In this document: piece by piece, positions 10,873-20,644 of the stretch
Layout: the number at the start of each line of letters is the position of its first letter
How positions within the stretch are numbered: position 1 is the stretch's first letter
Source of the DNA: Lentzea sp. NEAU-D7
GTDB lineage: Bacteria; Actinomycetota; Actinomycetes; Mycobacteriales; Pseudonocardiaceae
Length of the DNA: 64,000 nt
Reading direction: 5' to 3'
Assembly: GCF_026242055.1 (NCBI RefSeq)
Contig: NZ_JAPJDL010000035.1
Coordinates: 1-64,000 of the forward strand
The notes under the pieces: model-generated
The model's input: only the letters and a program-made list of their open reading frames with translations
Told to the model about the DNA's origin: nothing
Database searches by the model: none
Position numbers and translations under genes: made by a program

Positions 10873-10914
10873 CATACGCTGCCGTATGTTCCTGGAACGT
10901 ACGCTAGCGTATGG
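10873..10914. promoter_or_regulatory. Twin palindromic operators between SRPBCC gene and tetR
   Basis: catacgctgccgtatg (10873-10888) and tacgctagcgta (10900-10911, a perfect 12-bp palindrome inside a longer near-palindrome) share the core TACGCT/GCGTA. Their centres are 25 bp apart. The spacer itself is ttcctggaa, another small palindrome. The sites fill the intergenic space of a divergent TetR/target pair, as expected for autoregulation. Confidence 0.75.
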
Positions 10915-10921
10915 AGCCGTG

Positions 10922-12393
<1,472 letters not shown>

Positions 12394-12503
12394 TCAACTC
12401 CGTGCAGGGTTAGGGATTGAGCCACTGATCAACATGCTCCTCCGTGCATGAGCCCGGTAGAGGCGATCGTCGGATTCGTCGGAATCGGTGGTGATCAACC
12501 AGA

Positions 12504-13991
12504 ATGGTCCAGGTGGGTGACGTCACGGTCGTTCTGGGCATCGGCGCGGCCGTACTGCTGATCTCCGTGATCGCGGTGCGGGTGTCGACCCGCCTCGGGC
12601 TGCCCTCACTCCTGCTCTACCTCGGCATCGGCGTGCTCCTCGGCGAGTCCGTCGTCGGCATCCGGTTCGACGACGCCGACCTCACCCAGTCCCTCGGCAT
12701 CGCGGCGCTGGTGCTGATCCTGACCGAGGGCGGCATCACCACCCGCTGGAGCGCGGTGAAGTCCTCGCTGCGGCTGGGCGTCGCACTGTCCACAGTGGCC
12801 GTCGCGGTGAGCGTGGCGGTGACCGGAACGGCGTTGCACTTCCTGCTGGGCCTCGACTGGCGGATGGCGTTGCTGTGGGGCGCGGTGTTGTCGTCCACCG
12901 ACGCGGCCGCCGTCTTCAGCGTTCTGCGCTCATTGGGTGTCGGCGCCCGGCTCACGGGCGCGCTCGAACTGGAGTCCGGCCTCAACGACGCGCCGGTCTA
13001 CATCGCCGTGGTGCTGCTGGCCTCCTCGGACCAGATCTCCTGGACCGCGCCACTGCTGGTGATCTACGAACTGGGCGCGGGCGCGCTCGTCGGCGTGGCA
13101 CTCGGCTATCTCGGCGGGGCCGGGCTCAGACGCGCGGCGCTGCCCTCCACCGGTCTGTACCCGCTCGCCACGGTGGCGGTGTGCGTCATGGCCTACACGG
13201 CCGGCGACCTGCTGCACGCCTCCGGATTCCTCGCCACGTACGTCGCCGCGCTGGTCCTCGGCAACGCCCGCCTGCCGCACCGCGCCGACACCCTCTCGTT
13301 CGCCGAAGGCCTCGGCTGGCTCGCCCAGATCGGGCTCTTCGTCCTGCTCGGCCTCTACGCCTCGCCGTCGCGCCTGCTCGACGTGCTGTTCCCCGCGCTG
13401 GTCGCGGGCGTGGTGCTGACGTTCGTGGCCCGGCCGCTGTCGGTGGTCCTCGCCTCGCTGCCGTTCAAGGTGCCGTGGCGCGAGCAGGCGTTCCTCTCCT
13501 GGTCGGGGCTGCGCGGGGCGGTGCCGATCGTGTTCGCGCTGATCCCGCTGATCCAGGGCGTCGAGGGTGCCCGCGAACTGGTCGACGTGGTGTTCCTGCT
13601 GGTCGTCGTGCTGACGGTGGTGCAGGGCACGACGCTGCCGTTCCTCGCGCGGCGGCTCGGGCTGGTGAAGGCGGGGGAGGCGCAGGAGGTCCAGGTCGAC
13701 GCCTCGCCGCTCGACGAGCTCGGGGCCGAGCTGCTGCAGGTGCACATCCAGCGCGGGTCGAAGCTGCACGGCGTCTACATGTCCGAGTTGCGGCTGCCGA
13801 CCGGGGCCACGGTCAGCCTCGTGGTGCGCTCGGGCAAGAGTTTCACGCCACAGCCGACGACCAGGCTGCAGACGGACGACCAGTTGCTCATCGTCACCAC
13901 CGAAGAGGTCCGTGACGCCGCTGAGCGGCGCGTACGTGCCGTCGACAGGGCCGGTCGCTACGCCAGGTGGAAGGGCGAGACCGGCGATTAG
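12504..13991 (+). CDS. Potassium/sodium-proton antiporter (CPA1, NhaP2-like) with RCK-C domain
   Basis: A 495-residue membrane antiporter. About twelve helices span residues 5-385, including SSTDAAAVFSVL, the LESGLNDAP motif expected at the ion site, and WSGLRGAVPIVFAL. The C-terminal about 95 residues form a TrkA-C/RCK-C domain (LRLPTGATVSLVVRSGK ... DDQLLIVTT) that typically senses ligand or nucleotide and gates transport. The length matches K+/H+ antiporters of this group. The ATG at 12504 has no clear Shine-Dalgarno, so a short-leader or leaderless transcript is possible. It is monocistronic. Confidence 0.88.
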   Translation: MVQVGDVTVVLGIGAAVLLISVIAVRVSTRLGLPSLLLYLGIGVLLGESVVGIRFDDADLTQSLGIAALVLILTEGGITTRWSAVKSSLRLGVALSTVAVAVSVAVTGTALHFLLGLDWRMALLWGAVLSSTDAAAVFSVLRSLGVGARLTGALELESGLNDAPVYIAVVLLASSDQISWTAPLLVIYELGAGALVGVALGYLGGAGLRRAALPSTGLYPLATVAVCVMAYTAGDLLHASGFLATYVAALVLGNARLPHRADTLSFAEGLGWLAQIGLFVLLGLYASPSRLLDVLFPALVAGVVLTFVARPLSVVLASLPFKVPWREQAFLSWSGLRGAVPIVFALIPLIQGVEGARELVDVVFLLVVVLTVVQGTTLPFLARRLGLVKAGEAQEVQVDASPLDELGAELLQVHIQRGSKLHGVYMSELRLPTGATVSLVVRSGKSFTPQPTTRLQTDDQLLIVTTEEVRDAAERRVRAVDRAGRYARWKGETGD

Positions 13992-14027
13992 TCGGTCTCC
14001 GAGGCATCTCAGGATGTGAATCGGGTG

Positions 14028-14056
14028 TCGACGGGAGTGTCACCCTCCGCTAACGT
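14028..14056 (+). promoter_or_regulatory. Candidate promoter for the SAM-riboswitch transcript
   Basis: TCGACG (14028-14033) and TAACGT (14051-14056) are separated by 17 bp. They are close to the TTGACN/TANNNT consensus and would start transcription near 14063, just where the riboswitch P1 helix begins at 14064. Confidence 0.5.
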
Positions 14057-14061
14057 CGTCG

Positions 14062-14166
14062 GCAGGTCATGAGAGCCAGCGTCAAGCCCAAGCTTGCTGG
14101 CCGGCAACCCTCCAACCGCGGTGGGGTGCCCTTGGTGAGGACCTGGTCCGGCGCGTGGGGCGCCGG
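14062..14166 (+). promoter_or_regulatory. SAM riboswitch (SAM-IV / SAM-I-IV type)
   Basis: The core gtcaagcccaagcttgctgg, then ccggcaaccctccaaccgcg and gtggggtgccc, matches the actinobacterial SAM-IV consensus. P1 is AGGTC (14064-14068) with GACCT (14140-14144). A GC-rich hairpin at 14148-14166 follows, and the downstream leader ends in cggaggcag, the Shine-Dalgarno of the aminotransferase, with a cctc just before it that could mask the site. SAM binding is expected to lower expression. Confidence 0.88.
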
Positions 14167-14215
14167 TCAAGCGCGGGCCTTCGCTGGACGGGCCCCTGGC
14201 CTCGGAGGCAGCTCG

Positions 14216-15547
14216 ATGACGCTCGCGATCACCCCTGGAACCACCACCGCCGTTCCGGCTGTCGTCGGCGCCGACCTGCGAGTTCCCCTGGTCACCGGAG
14301 AGCGCGTCACCTACGCCAACCTCGACCACGCGGCGTCGGCTCCCTGTCTGCAGGAGGTCCGCGACGCCGTCGACGAGCTGCTGCCCTGGTACGCGAGCGT
14401 GCACCGCGGTGCCGGGTTCGCCTCGCAGGTCTCGACCCGCGTCTACGAGCAGGCCCGTGACCGCGTGCGCCGGTTCGTCGGGGCGCACTCCTCCGACGCC
14501 GTCGTCTTCACCCGCAACACCACGGACTCGCTGAACCTGTTGGCGCGCAGCGTTCTAAAGAACACCGCGGTCGTGCTGTTCGACAGCGAGCACCACGCGG
14601 CGCTGCTGCCGTGGCGCGGCCCCAACGTTCAGCGCGTTCCCGCTCCGTCTTCGTCCGGTGCTGCCGTGGTCGCACTGGACCGGGCGTTGGCCGCCGCCCC
14701 GGTCGGCCCTCGGCTCGTGATCGTCACCGGGGCGTCCAACGTCACGGGGGAGCTGTGGCCGGTCGCCGAGCTCGCGAAGGTCGCCCGCCGCCACGGCGCG
14801 CGCATCGCGCTCGACGCCGCACAGCTCGCCCCGCACCGCCCGATCAACGCCCGTGAGCTGGGCGTCGACTACGTCGCGTTCTCCGGCCACAAGATCTACG
14901 CGCCGTTCGGCGCGGGCGTGCTGGTCGGCCGCGCGGACTGGCTGCAGCAGGCCCAGCCGTACCTGGTCGGCGGCGGTGCCACGTCCAAGGTGACCGACCA
15001 CGGCGACCGCCTCGGCGTGGCCTGGTCGGCGGTGCCCGAGCGGCACGAGGCCGGCAGCCCGAACGTCGTCGGCGTGCACGCGCTGGCAGCGGCCTGCGAG
15101 ATCCTTTCGCGGCACTGGGAGCAGACCGTCGCGCACGAGCAGGAACTGCTGACGCGCCTGCGGAACGGCCTGCGCACCGTCCCCGGCTTCCGCGAGCTGG
15201 CGATCCTCGCCGACGCGGACAAGGTCGGCGTCGTGAGCTTCACGATCTCGGGCTTCGACGCGGGCTTCCTCGCGGCGGCGCTGTCCGCCGAGTACGGCAT
15301 CGGTGTGCGCGACGGAGCGTTCTGCGCGCACGTGATCGTGGGGCGTCTGGTGAAGCAGGCCGGATCGCACGAGGAACGCGCCGTGCGCGCGTCGATCGGC
15401 CTCGGCACGACGGCCGAGCACGTCGATCGTCTGATCGCGGCGCTGCGCACCCTCGTCACCGAAGGTCCGAAGTGGAGCTACGCGCAGCACGACGGCCGCT
15501 GGGTGCCGCAGGACGACGACCGAACCCTGCCGCCGTTCCTCGCGTAG
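14216..15547 (+). CDS. Class V aminotransferase, cysteine desulfurase-like
   Basis: A 443-residue PLP enzyme resembling SufS/CsdA. Visible features: LDHAASAPC near the start, FTRNTTDSLN, a PLP-histidine region DSEHHAAL, the aspartate in IALDAAQLAPH, the Schiff-base lysine in SGHKIYAPFG, and a late cysteine in RDGAFCAHVI where SufS has its catalytic Cys. The substrate is unproven, but control by a SAM riboswitch points to sulfur/methionine metabolism. ATG 14216 has ggagg 7 nt upstream; upstream in-frame codons fall inside the riboswitch. It is not in an operon with lspA, which has its own start 23 nt later. Confidence 0.82.
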   Translation: MTLAITPGTTTAVPAVVGADLRVPLVTGERVTYANLDHAASAPCLQEVRDAVDELLPWYASVHRGAGFASQVSTRVYEQARDRVRRFVGAHSSDAVVFTRNTTDSLNLLARSVLKNTAVVLFDSEHHAALLPWRGPNVQRVPAPSSSGAAVVALDRALAAAPVGPRLVIVTGASNVTGELWPVAELAKVARRHGARIALDAAQLAPHRPINARELGVDYVAFSGHKIYAPFGAGVLVGRADWLQQAQPYLVGGGATSKVTDHGDRLGVAWSAVPERHEAGSPNVVGVHALAAACEILSRHWEQTVAHEQELLTRLRNGLRTVPGFRELAILADADKVGVVSFTISGFDAGFLAAALSAEYGIGVRDGAFCAHVIVGRLVKQAGSHEERAVRASIGLGTTAEHVDRLIAALRTLVTEGPKWSYAQHDGRWVPQDDDRTLPPFLA

Positions 15548-15570
15548 TCCCTGTAGTGGACAATGACCTG

Positions 15571-16320
15571 GTGAGTGACGAGTCCAAGGCCGAGGAGAAA
15601 GCCTCCGGGGAGGTCGCTGACAAGCCGGCGGAAGCGCAGGTCAGCGACCCCGAGACGGTCGCGACGCCGGTGATCGTGGCCGAGGGGCCGGACGCGGGGC
15701 AGAAACCCGCCGAGTCCCCCGCGAAGGCGGAGGACGACGACGAGTTCTCGATCGCCGGTTCGATCTCCGGCTCGTTGCCGGAACCGAGGACGAAGATCCT
15801 CGCGGCCCTGGCGGCCGGCGTGCTGGCCCTCGACGTGGCCACCAAGGTCGTGTCCGTCGCGTTCCTCGAGGGCGCCGACCCCATCAAGCTGTTCGGCGGC
15901 GTGCTCTACCTGACGTTCGTCCGCAACCCCGGCGCCGCGTTCGGCATGGCGGAGAGCATGACGTGGATCCTCGCGCTGATCGCGTTCGGCGTCGCCGGGT
16001 TCATCGTCTGGATCTCGCGCAACCTCCGCTCCCAGGGCTGGGCCGTCGGCCTGGGCCTGGTGCTGGGCGGTGCCGTCGGCAACCTCGCCGACCGGCTCTT
16101 CCGCGAGCCGGGCCCGATGCGCGGCCACGTGGTGGACTTCCTGTCGCTGTTCGACCCGTACGGCCAGGTGTGGCCGGTGTTCAACGTCGCCGACATGGCG
16201 ATCGTCGGCGGTGGCGTGACGATCATCGTCCTGGCGCTGATGCAGCACGACTACGACGGCACCGTCCACAAGAACGCCGAGCCGCTCGTGGAGCAGGACG
16301 GTCTGCAGGAGCCGAAGTAG
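15571..16320 (+). CDS. lspA: Signal peptidase II (prolipoprotein)
   Basis: A 249-residue membrane aspartyl protease that cuts lipoprotein signal peptides after lipidation. An unusually long acidic cytoplasmic N-tail of about 70 residues precedes four membrane helices. The signature NPGAAFG and the catalytic aspartates in GNLADRLF and FNVADMAI are intact. The GTG at 15571 is chosen; GTG 15556 is an alternative, since neither has a strong ribosome-binding site. It precedes the rluD-type gene, as in most actinobacteria. Confidence 0.93.
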   Translation: MSDESKAEEKASGEVADKPAEAQVSDPETVATPVIVAEGPDAGQKPAESPAKAEDDDEFSIAGSISGSLPEPRTKILAALAAGVLALDVATKVVSVAFLEGADPIKLFGGVLYLTFVRNPGAAFGMAESMTWILALIAFGVAGFIVWISRNLRSQGWAVGLGLVLGGAVGNLADRLFREPGPMRGHVVDFLSLFDPYGQVWPVFNVADMAIVGGGVTIIVLALMQHDYDGTVHKNAEPLVEQDGLQEPK

Positions 16321-16374
16321 CCGCTCCTGGTAGTTTCAGCAGGTTCTGCAAGAAGAAGAAGGTCGAGGCCCCGC

Positions 16375-17304
<930 letters not shown>

Positions 17305-17320
17305 TTGCGTCTGGGTAAAT

Positions 17321-17357
17321 CACCGGTTGACGACGTTGCACTTGATGTTAACCGGTG
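17321..17357. promoter_or_regulatory. Imperfect inverted repeat before NAD(P)-binding gene
   Basis: caccggttgac (17321-17331) and gttaaccggtg (17347-17357) are inverted repeats with one mismatch over 11 bp, separated by 15 bp. They end 20 bp before the ATG at 17378. This could be an operator for an unlinked regulator or for the convergent LysR protein. Confidence 0.45.
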
Positions 17358-17377
17358 TGCTCAATAGCGTTTTCGGC

Positions 17378-17974
17378 ATGCACCTGACAGTTCTCGCGGC
17401 CTCGGGCCGCACCGGTCTCGCCCTCACCCGCCAGGCGGTCGAGCGCGGCCACGTCGTCACCGCGATCGCCCGCGATCCGCGGCGGATCGCCCTCGAACAC
17501 CCGAACCTGCGCAAGGTCTCCGGCGACGTGGGCGATCCGGCCTCGATCGTCCTCGACCCGGACACCGTCGTCCTGTCCGGCCTGGGCACGGACCGGCCGG
17601 GCGTGCTCACCGACGGCGCCAAGGCCGTGATCGCCGCCGGGCCGCGCCGGATCATCTGGCTCGGCACCTACGGAACGGGCGCCTCGGCCGAGGCGGCGGG
17701 CGAGGGCGCCGCCGTGCTGTGGAAGTTCTTCGGCGACCGGATCCCGGACAAGGTCGAGGCCGACAACGCCGTCCTCGCCGCCGGTGGCACGGTGTTCCAC
17801 GCCGGGGTGCTCACCGACGAACCGGCGGGCCCCGGCCGCACCGTCGGCCTGGACGCCGCGCCGCCGTTCGACCTCGGGGCCGAGGTCAGCCGCGAGACCG
17901 TCGCCGCCGCGATGCTCGACGAGGCCGAGGAACCGCGCTTTCCCGGCGCGGTCGCACTGCCGCTAGCGGCCTAG
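17378..17974 (+). CDS. NAD(P)-binding NmrA/SDR-like protein
   Basis: A 198-residue atypical short-chain dehydrogenase: Rossmann motif LAASGRTG at residues 5-12, then DPRRIALEHPNLRKVSGDVGDP and VVLSGLGTD, as in NmrA/FMN-flavin reductase-like proteins. No YxxxK catalytic pair is obvious, so it may be a redox sensor, reductase or epimerase-like protein. The ATG at 17378 is preferred because it begins the Rossmann strand (MHLTVLAASG); an upstream frame is open but crosses the inverted repeat. It is convergent with the LysR gene, overlapping by 12 nt. Confidence 0.72.
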   Translation: MHLTVLAASGRTGLALTRQAVERGHVVTAIARDPRRIALEHPNLRKVSGDVGDPASIVLDPDTVVLSGLGTDRPGVLTDGAKAVIAAGPRRIIWLGTYGTGASAEAAGEGAAVLWKFFGDRIPDKVEADNAVLAAGGTVFHAGVLTDEPAGPGRTVGLDAAPPFDLGAEVSRETVAAAMLDEAEEPRFPGAVALPLAA

Positions 17975-18859
17975 AACGTCGCGGACGACCGTCCGCACCT
18001 GGGCGCGCAGCCACGCGTGGGCGAGGTCGGAGTCGTAGCGCTGGTGCCAGTTGCAGTTGATCGGCGCTTCCGGCGACTCGGCCGGCAGCGGCAGGGTGAC
18101 CAGCCCGAACGCCTCGATCAGCGGCCGGCACAGGATCGCCGTGGTGGTCACCAGGGCATCGCTCGCGGCCGCGATCTGCACCGCCGAGTGCACCGTCGCC
18201 ACGGTCGCGATCACCTTGCGCCGCAACCCTTCCGCGGCCAGCAGGTCATCGATCGGGGCGGTCAACCGGCCGCGTCGTGAGACCACCACGTGCGGATAGT
18301 CGGCATACGCGCGCAGATCCAGCTCGGTGCACGGGTGCCCGGACCGCATGACCACGGCGAGCGCGTCGGTGCCGAGGGTCTCCGAGCGGAACTCGGGGAG
18401 CTCGGGCGTGCCGCCGCCGAGTTCGAGGTCGACCCGCCCGTGCCGCAGGTCGTCGGTGTCGGCGGAGTGCTCGGCGAGCACCCGCAGCCGCACACCCGGT
18501 GCCCGCTCCGCGATCCGTCCGATCAGCACGGGCACCACTGACGAGGCGAGGGCGTCGTGGCACTGGATCGTGAACGTGCGCTCCAGTTCGGCCAGTTCCA
18601 GCTCACGGCTCGGCGCCAGCACGGCGTTGGCCTGCCGCACCAGCCGGTGCACCTCGTCGGCGATCCCGAGCGCGTACGGCGTCGGCGTCATGGTGTGGCC
18701 GGTCCGCACGAGGATGTCGTCGCCGGTCACCTTCCTGATCCGCCCGAGCGTCCGGCTGACCGCGGGCGACGACAGGTGCAGCCGCTCGGCCGCGCCCATC
18801 ACGCTGCCCTCCTCGAGGAGGGCGTCCAGCACCGTCAGCAGGTTCAGATCCGCTTGCAT
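17963..18859 (-). CDS. LysR-family transcriptional regulator
   Basis: A 298-residue regulator. The N-terminal winged helix includes LNLLTVLDALLEEGSVMGAAERLHL and SSPAVSRTLGRIR, followed by the periplasmic-binding-like co-inducer domain. ATG 18859 is chosen; an in-frame TTG lies at 18868. Only 23 bp separate its ATG from the divergent GTG at 18883, so regulator and IMPase-like gene probably share control elements that reach into each other's coding sequence. Confidence 0.88.
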   Translation of the reverse strand: MQADLNLLTVLDALLEEGSVMGAAERLHLSSPAVSRTLGRIRKVTGDDILVRTGHTMTPTPYALGIADEVHRLVRQANAVLAPSRELELAELERTFTIQCHDALASSVVPVLIGRIAERAPGVRLRVLAEHSADTDDLRHGRVDLELGGGTPELPEFRSETLGTDALAVVMRSGHPCTELDLRAYADYPHVVVSRRGRLTAPIDDLLAAEGLRRKVIATVATVHSAVQIAAASDALVTTTAILCRPLIEAFGLVTLPLPAESPEAPINCNWHQRYDSDLAHAWLRAQVRTVVRDVLGR

Positions 18860-18882
18860 GAGAGCCAATCTTGGAGGAGACC

Positions 18883-19644
18883 GTGCTCGCCGCCACCACC
18901 GCCGCCGTCCGCCGTGCCGGAGAGCGGATGCTGAAGCGCTACTCGCCCGAATCCCGCACGTCCTCTCTCGCGGAACTCGTCACCGCCATCCAGGCCAACG
19001 ACGCCGCCGTCGTCGACCTTCTGAAGCCGGCACTGGCCGAGATCCGCCCGCGGGCGCGCTGGCTCGACGACGAACACGGCTCCGGACCCCTGGACTCCGG
19101 CGAGTGGTGGCTCGTCGATCCCGTCGGCGGCAACATGAACGCGGCCCAGGGCATGACCGACTGGAACATCGGCGTGAGCCTGGTCCGCGACGGCCGGCCG
19201 GTGCTCGCGGTCGTGCACTTCCCGCTGTTCGACGAGACGTTCACGGCCACCGAGGGCGGCGGCGCGTTCCTGAACGGCGTGCGGCTGACGGTCTCGGACA
19301 AGACGTCGCTGGACGGCGCACTGGCGGGCACCAGCCAGGCGCAGCCCGGTCAGGGACCGGAGATGGCCGACCGGGTCGGCGCCTCCTACAGCGCGATGGC
19401 GAAGCAGGCGCTCTACGTCCGGGTCTCGGTGCCGGTCACGCACCAGCTCGCCCAGGTCGCCGCCGGACGGATGGACCTGCACTGGCAGTACGAGAACGTG
19501 CGCGCGCACGCGGCGGGGGTGTTGCTCGTGCAGGAGGCGGGCGGCGTCGTCACCGATCTGGACGGCAAGCCGTGGGAGCTGACCAGCCGCGAGTACCTGG
19601 CGGCAGCGCCGGGCGTGCACGCGGCGGCACTGGAACTGCTTTAG
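18883..19644 (+). CDS. Inositol monophosphatase-family protein with altered metal motifs
   Basis: A 253-residue protein of the IMPase/FBPase fold. E64 in DEHGSG is kept, but the core motif, normally DPxDGTxN, reads DPVGGNMN (D79 retained, second Asp is G82, Thr is N84), and the C-terminal WDxAAG is WQYENVRAHAAG. Two of the usual Mg2+ aspartates are therefore missing, so ordinary phosphatase activity is doubtful. I recall related proteins next to LysR regulators in actinomycetes. GTG 18883 follows ggaggagacc; a TTG at 18871 is also in frame. Confidence 0.75.
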   Translation: MLAATTAAVRRAGERMLKRYSPESRTSSLAELVTAIQANDAAVVDLLKPALAEIRPRARWLDDEHGSGPLDSGEWWLVDPVGGNMNAAQGMTDWNIGVSLVRDGRPVLAVVHFPLFDETFTATEGGGAFLNGVRLTVSDKTSLDGALAGTSQAQPGQGPEMADRVGASYSAMAKQALYVRVSVPVTHQLAQVAAGRMDLHWQYENVRAHAAGVLLVQEAGGVVTDLDGKPWELTSREYLAAAPGVHAAALELL

Positions 19645-20477
19645 TCGTCGACGGTCCAGACGAGGGTGTTCAGGTCGACCTCGGGGCGCACGCTCCAGCG
19701 GACCTGGATGACCTGGGTCTCGTCGGGCAGCACGAACACGCTGTGCCCGCCCGCGGTCTCGCCCGGCTGGATGCCGAGCTTGTGCGCGGGCCGGGAGGAC
19801 AGCGAGACGGGCGCCTTCGTCACGGTCTCGCCGGTCTTGGTCACGAGGACCAGGTACATGTCCGGCAGCGAGGTGTAGGGGATCTGCGAGGTGTTCGTCA
19901 CCTCGGTGTGCACGACCACGGCACGTTCGCCCTCGGCGAGCTTGTAGCCGGCCGCCGTGAAGAGGAAGTCGGCCGGGTCGACGACCTCGACCAGCTGGAT
20001 GGTGAGACGGGCGCCTTCGAGGCTGTCCGCCTCCAGCACCGAGCCGATCTTGCCGGTCCGCGAGACGACGGGCTTGGGCTGCGGCTGGTCCGCGCGCACC
20101 CAGCCCGCGGACTGGGGCGGACCCCACGTCGCCTGCGGCGGCTGCTGGGCGGGGAACGGCTGGCTGATCGGGGCCTGCGGGCCGTAGGGCTGCTGGACCG
20201 GGTGGGGGCCGCTCTGGTGCACCGCGTACGGACCGGACGGCGGACCGCCCATGTAGTTGCCGTAGGCGGCGGCGTTCGCGAGGGCCCTGCGCACGCCGTT
20301 CGGGTCGCACTCCACCCCGACCAGCAACGGCAGTCCGCTGCCGGAGAGCGTGATCAGGCGCATGGCGGCCTCGCGCGGGTCCATGCCCAGGCGCTGGGCG
20401 ATCTCGTGCACGGCGGCGCGACCCGACTCGGCGAGAACGGCGAGCAGGCGGGCGTCTACGGGATCGGGGGGCACCAC
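19641..20477 (-). CDS. HTH plus DUF4352-like protein with proline/glutamine-rich linker
   Basis: A 278-residue protein. Residues about 1-60 look like an AsnC-type helix-turn-helix ([34 protein letters not shown]). A low-complexity G/P/Q/Y linker covers about 70-150, and a C-terminal beta-rich domain resembles DUF4352 ([16 protein letters not shown]). No signal peptide or transmembrane helix is visible. The start is one of two tandem GTGs (20477 or 20474), with no strong ribosome-binding site. Its 3' end overlaps the IMPase-like gene by 4 nt. Function unknown. Confidence 0.65.
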   Translation of the reverse strand: MVPPDPVDARLLAVLAESGRAAVHEIAQRLGMDPREAAMRLITLSGSGLPLLVGVECDPNGVRRALANAAAYGNYMGGPPSGPYAVHQSGPHPVQQPYGPQAPISQPFPAQQPPQATWGPPQSAGWVRADQPQPKPVVSRTGKIGSVLEADSLEGARLTIQLVEVVDPADFLFTAAGYKLAEGERAVVVHTEVTNTSQIPYTSLPDMYLVLVTKTGETVTKAPVSLSSRPAHKLGIQPGETAGGHSVFVLPDETQVIQVRWSVRPEVDLNTLVWTVDD

Positions 20478-20644
20478 GAAAAGAACGCTACCCGGCGGTC
20501 GTGACCACCGTGTCACCGCGTACCGGATCGAGATCACCGCGACAAACCCCGGAGCCTCCGACAGGTGATCTTCGAGGCGGGATAGGGTTGGCGGATCCGG
20601 AATTCGCGTCCTTCCCACGCGTCCGTTCGATCTCTGGAGGTACC

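Noticed and set aside
10886-10921. ATG 10886 as the tetR start
   Set aside because: It lies within the operator palindromes, has no Shine-Dalgarno, and the added residues do not fit TetR N-termini.
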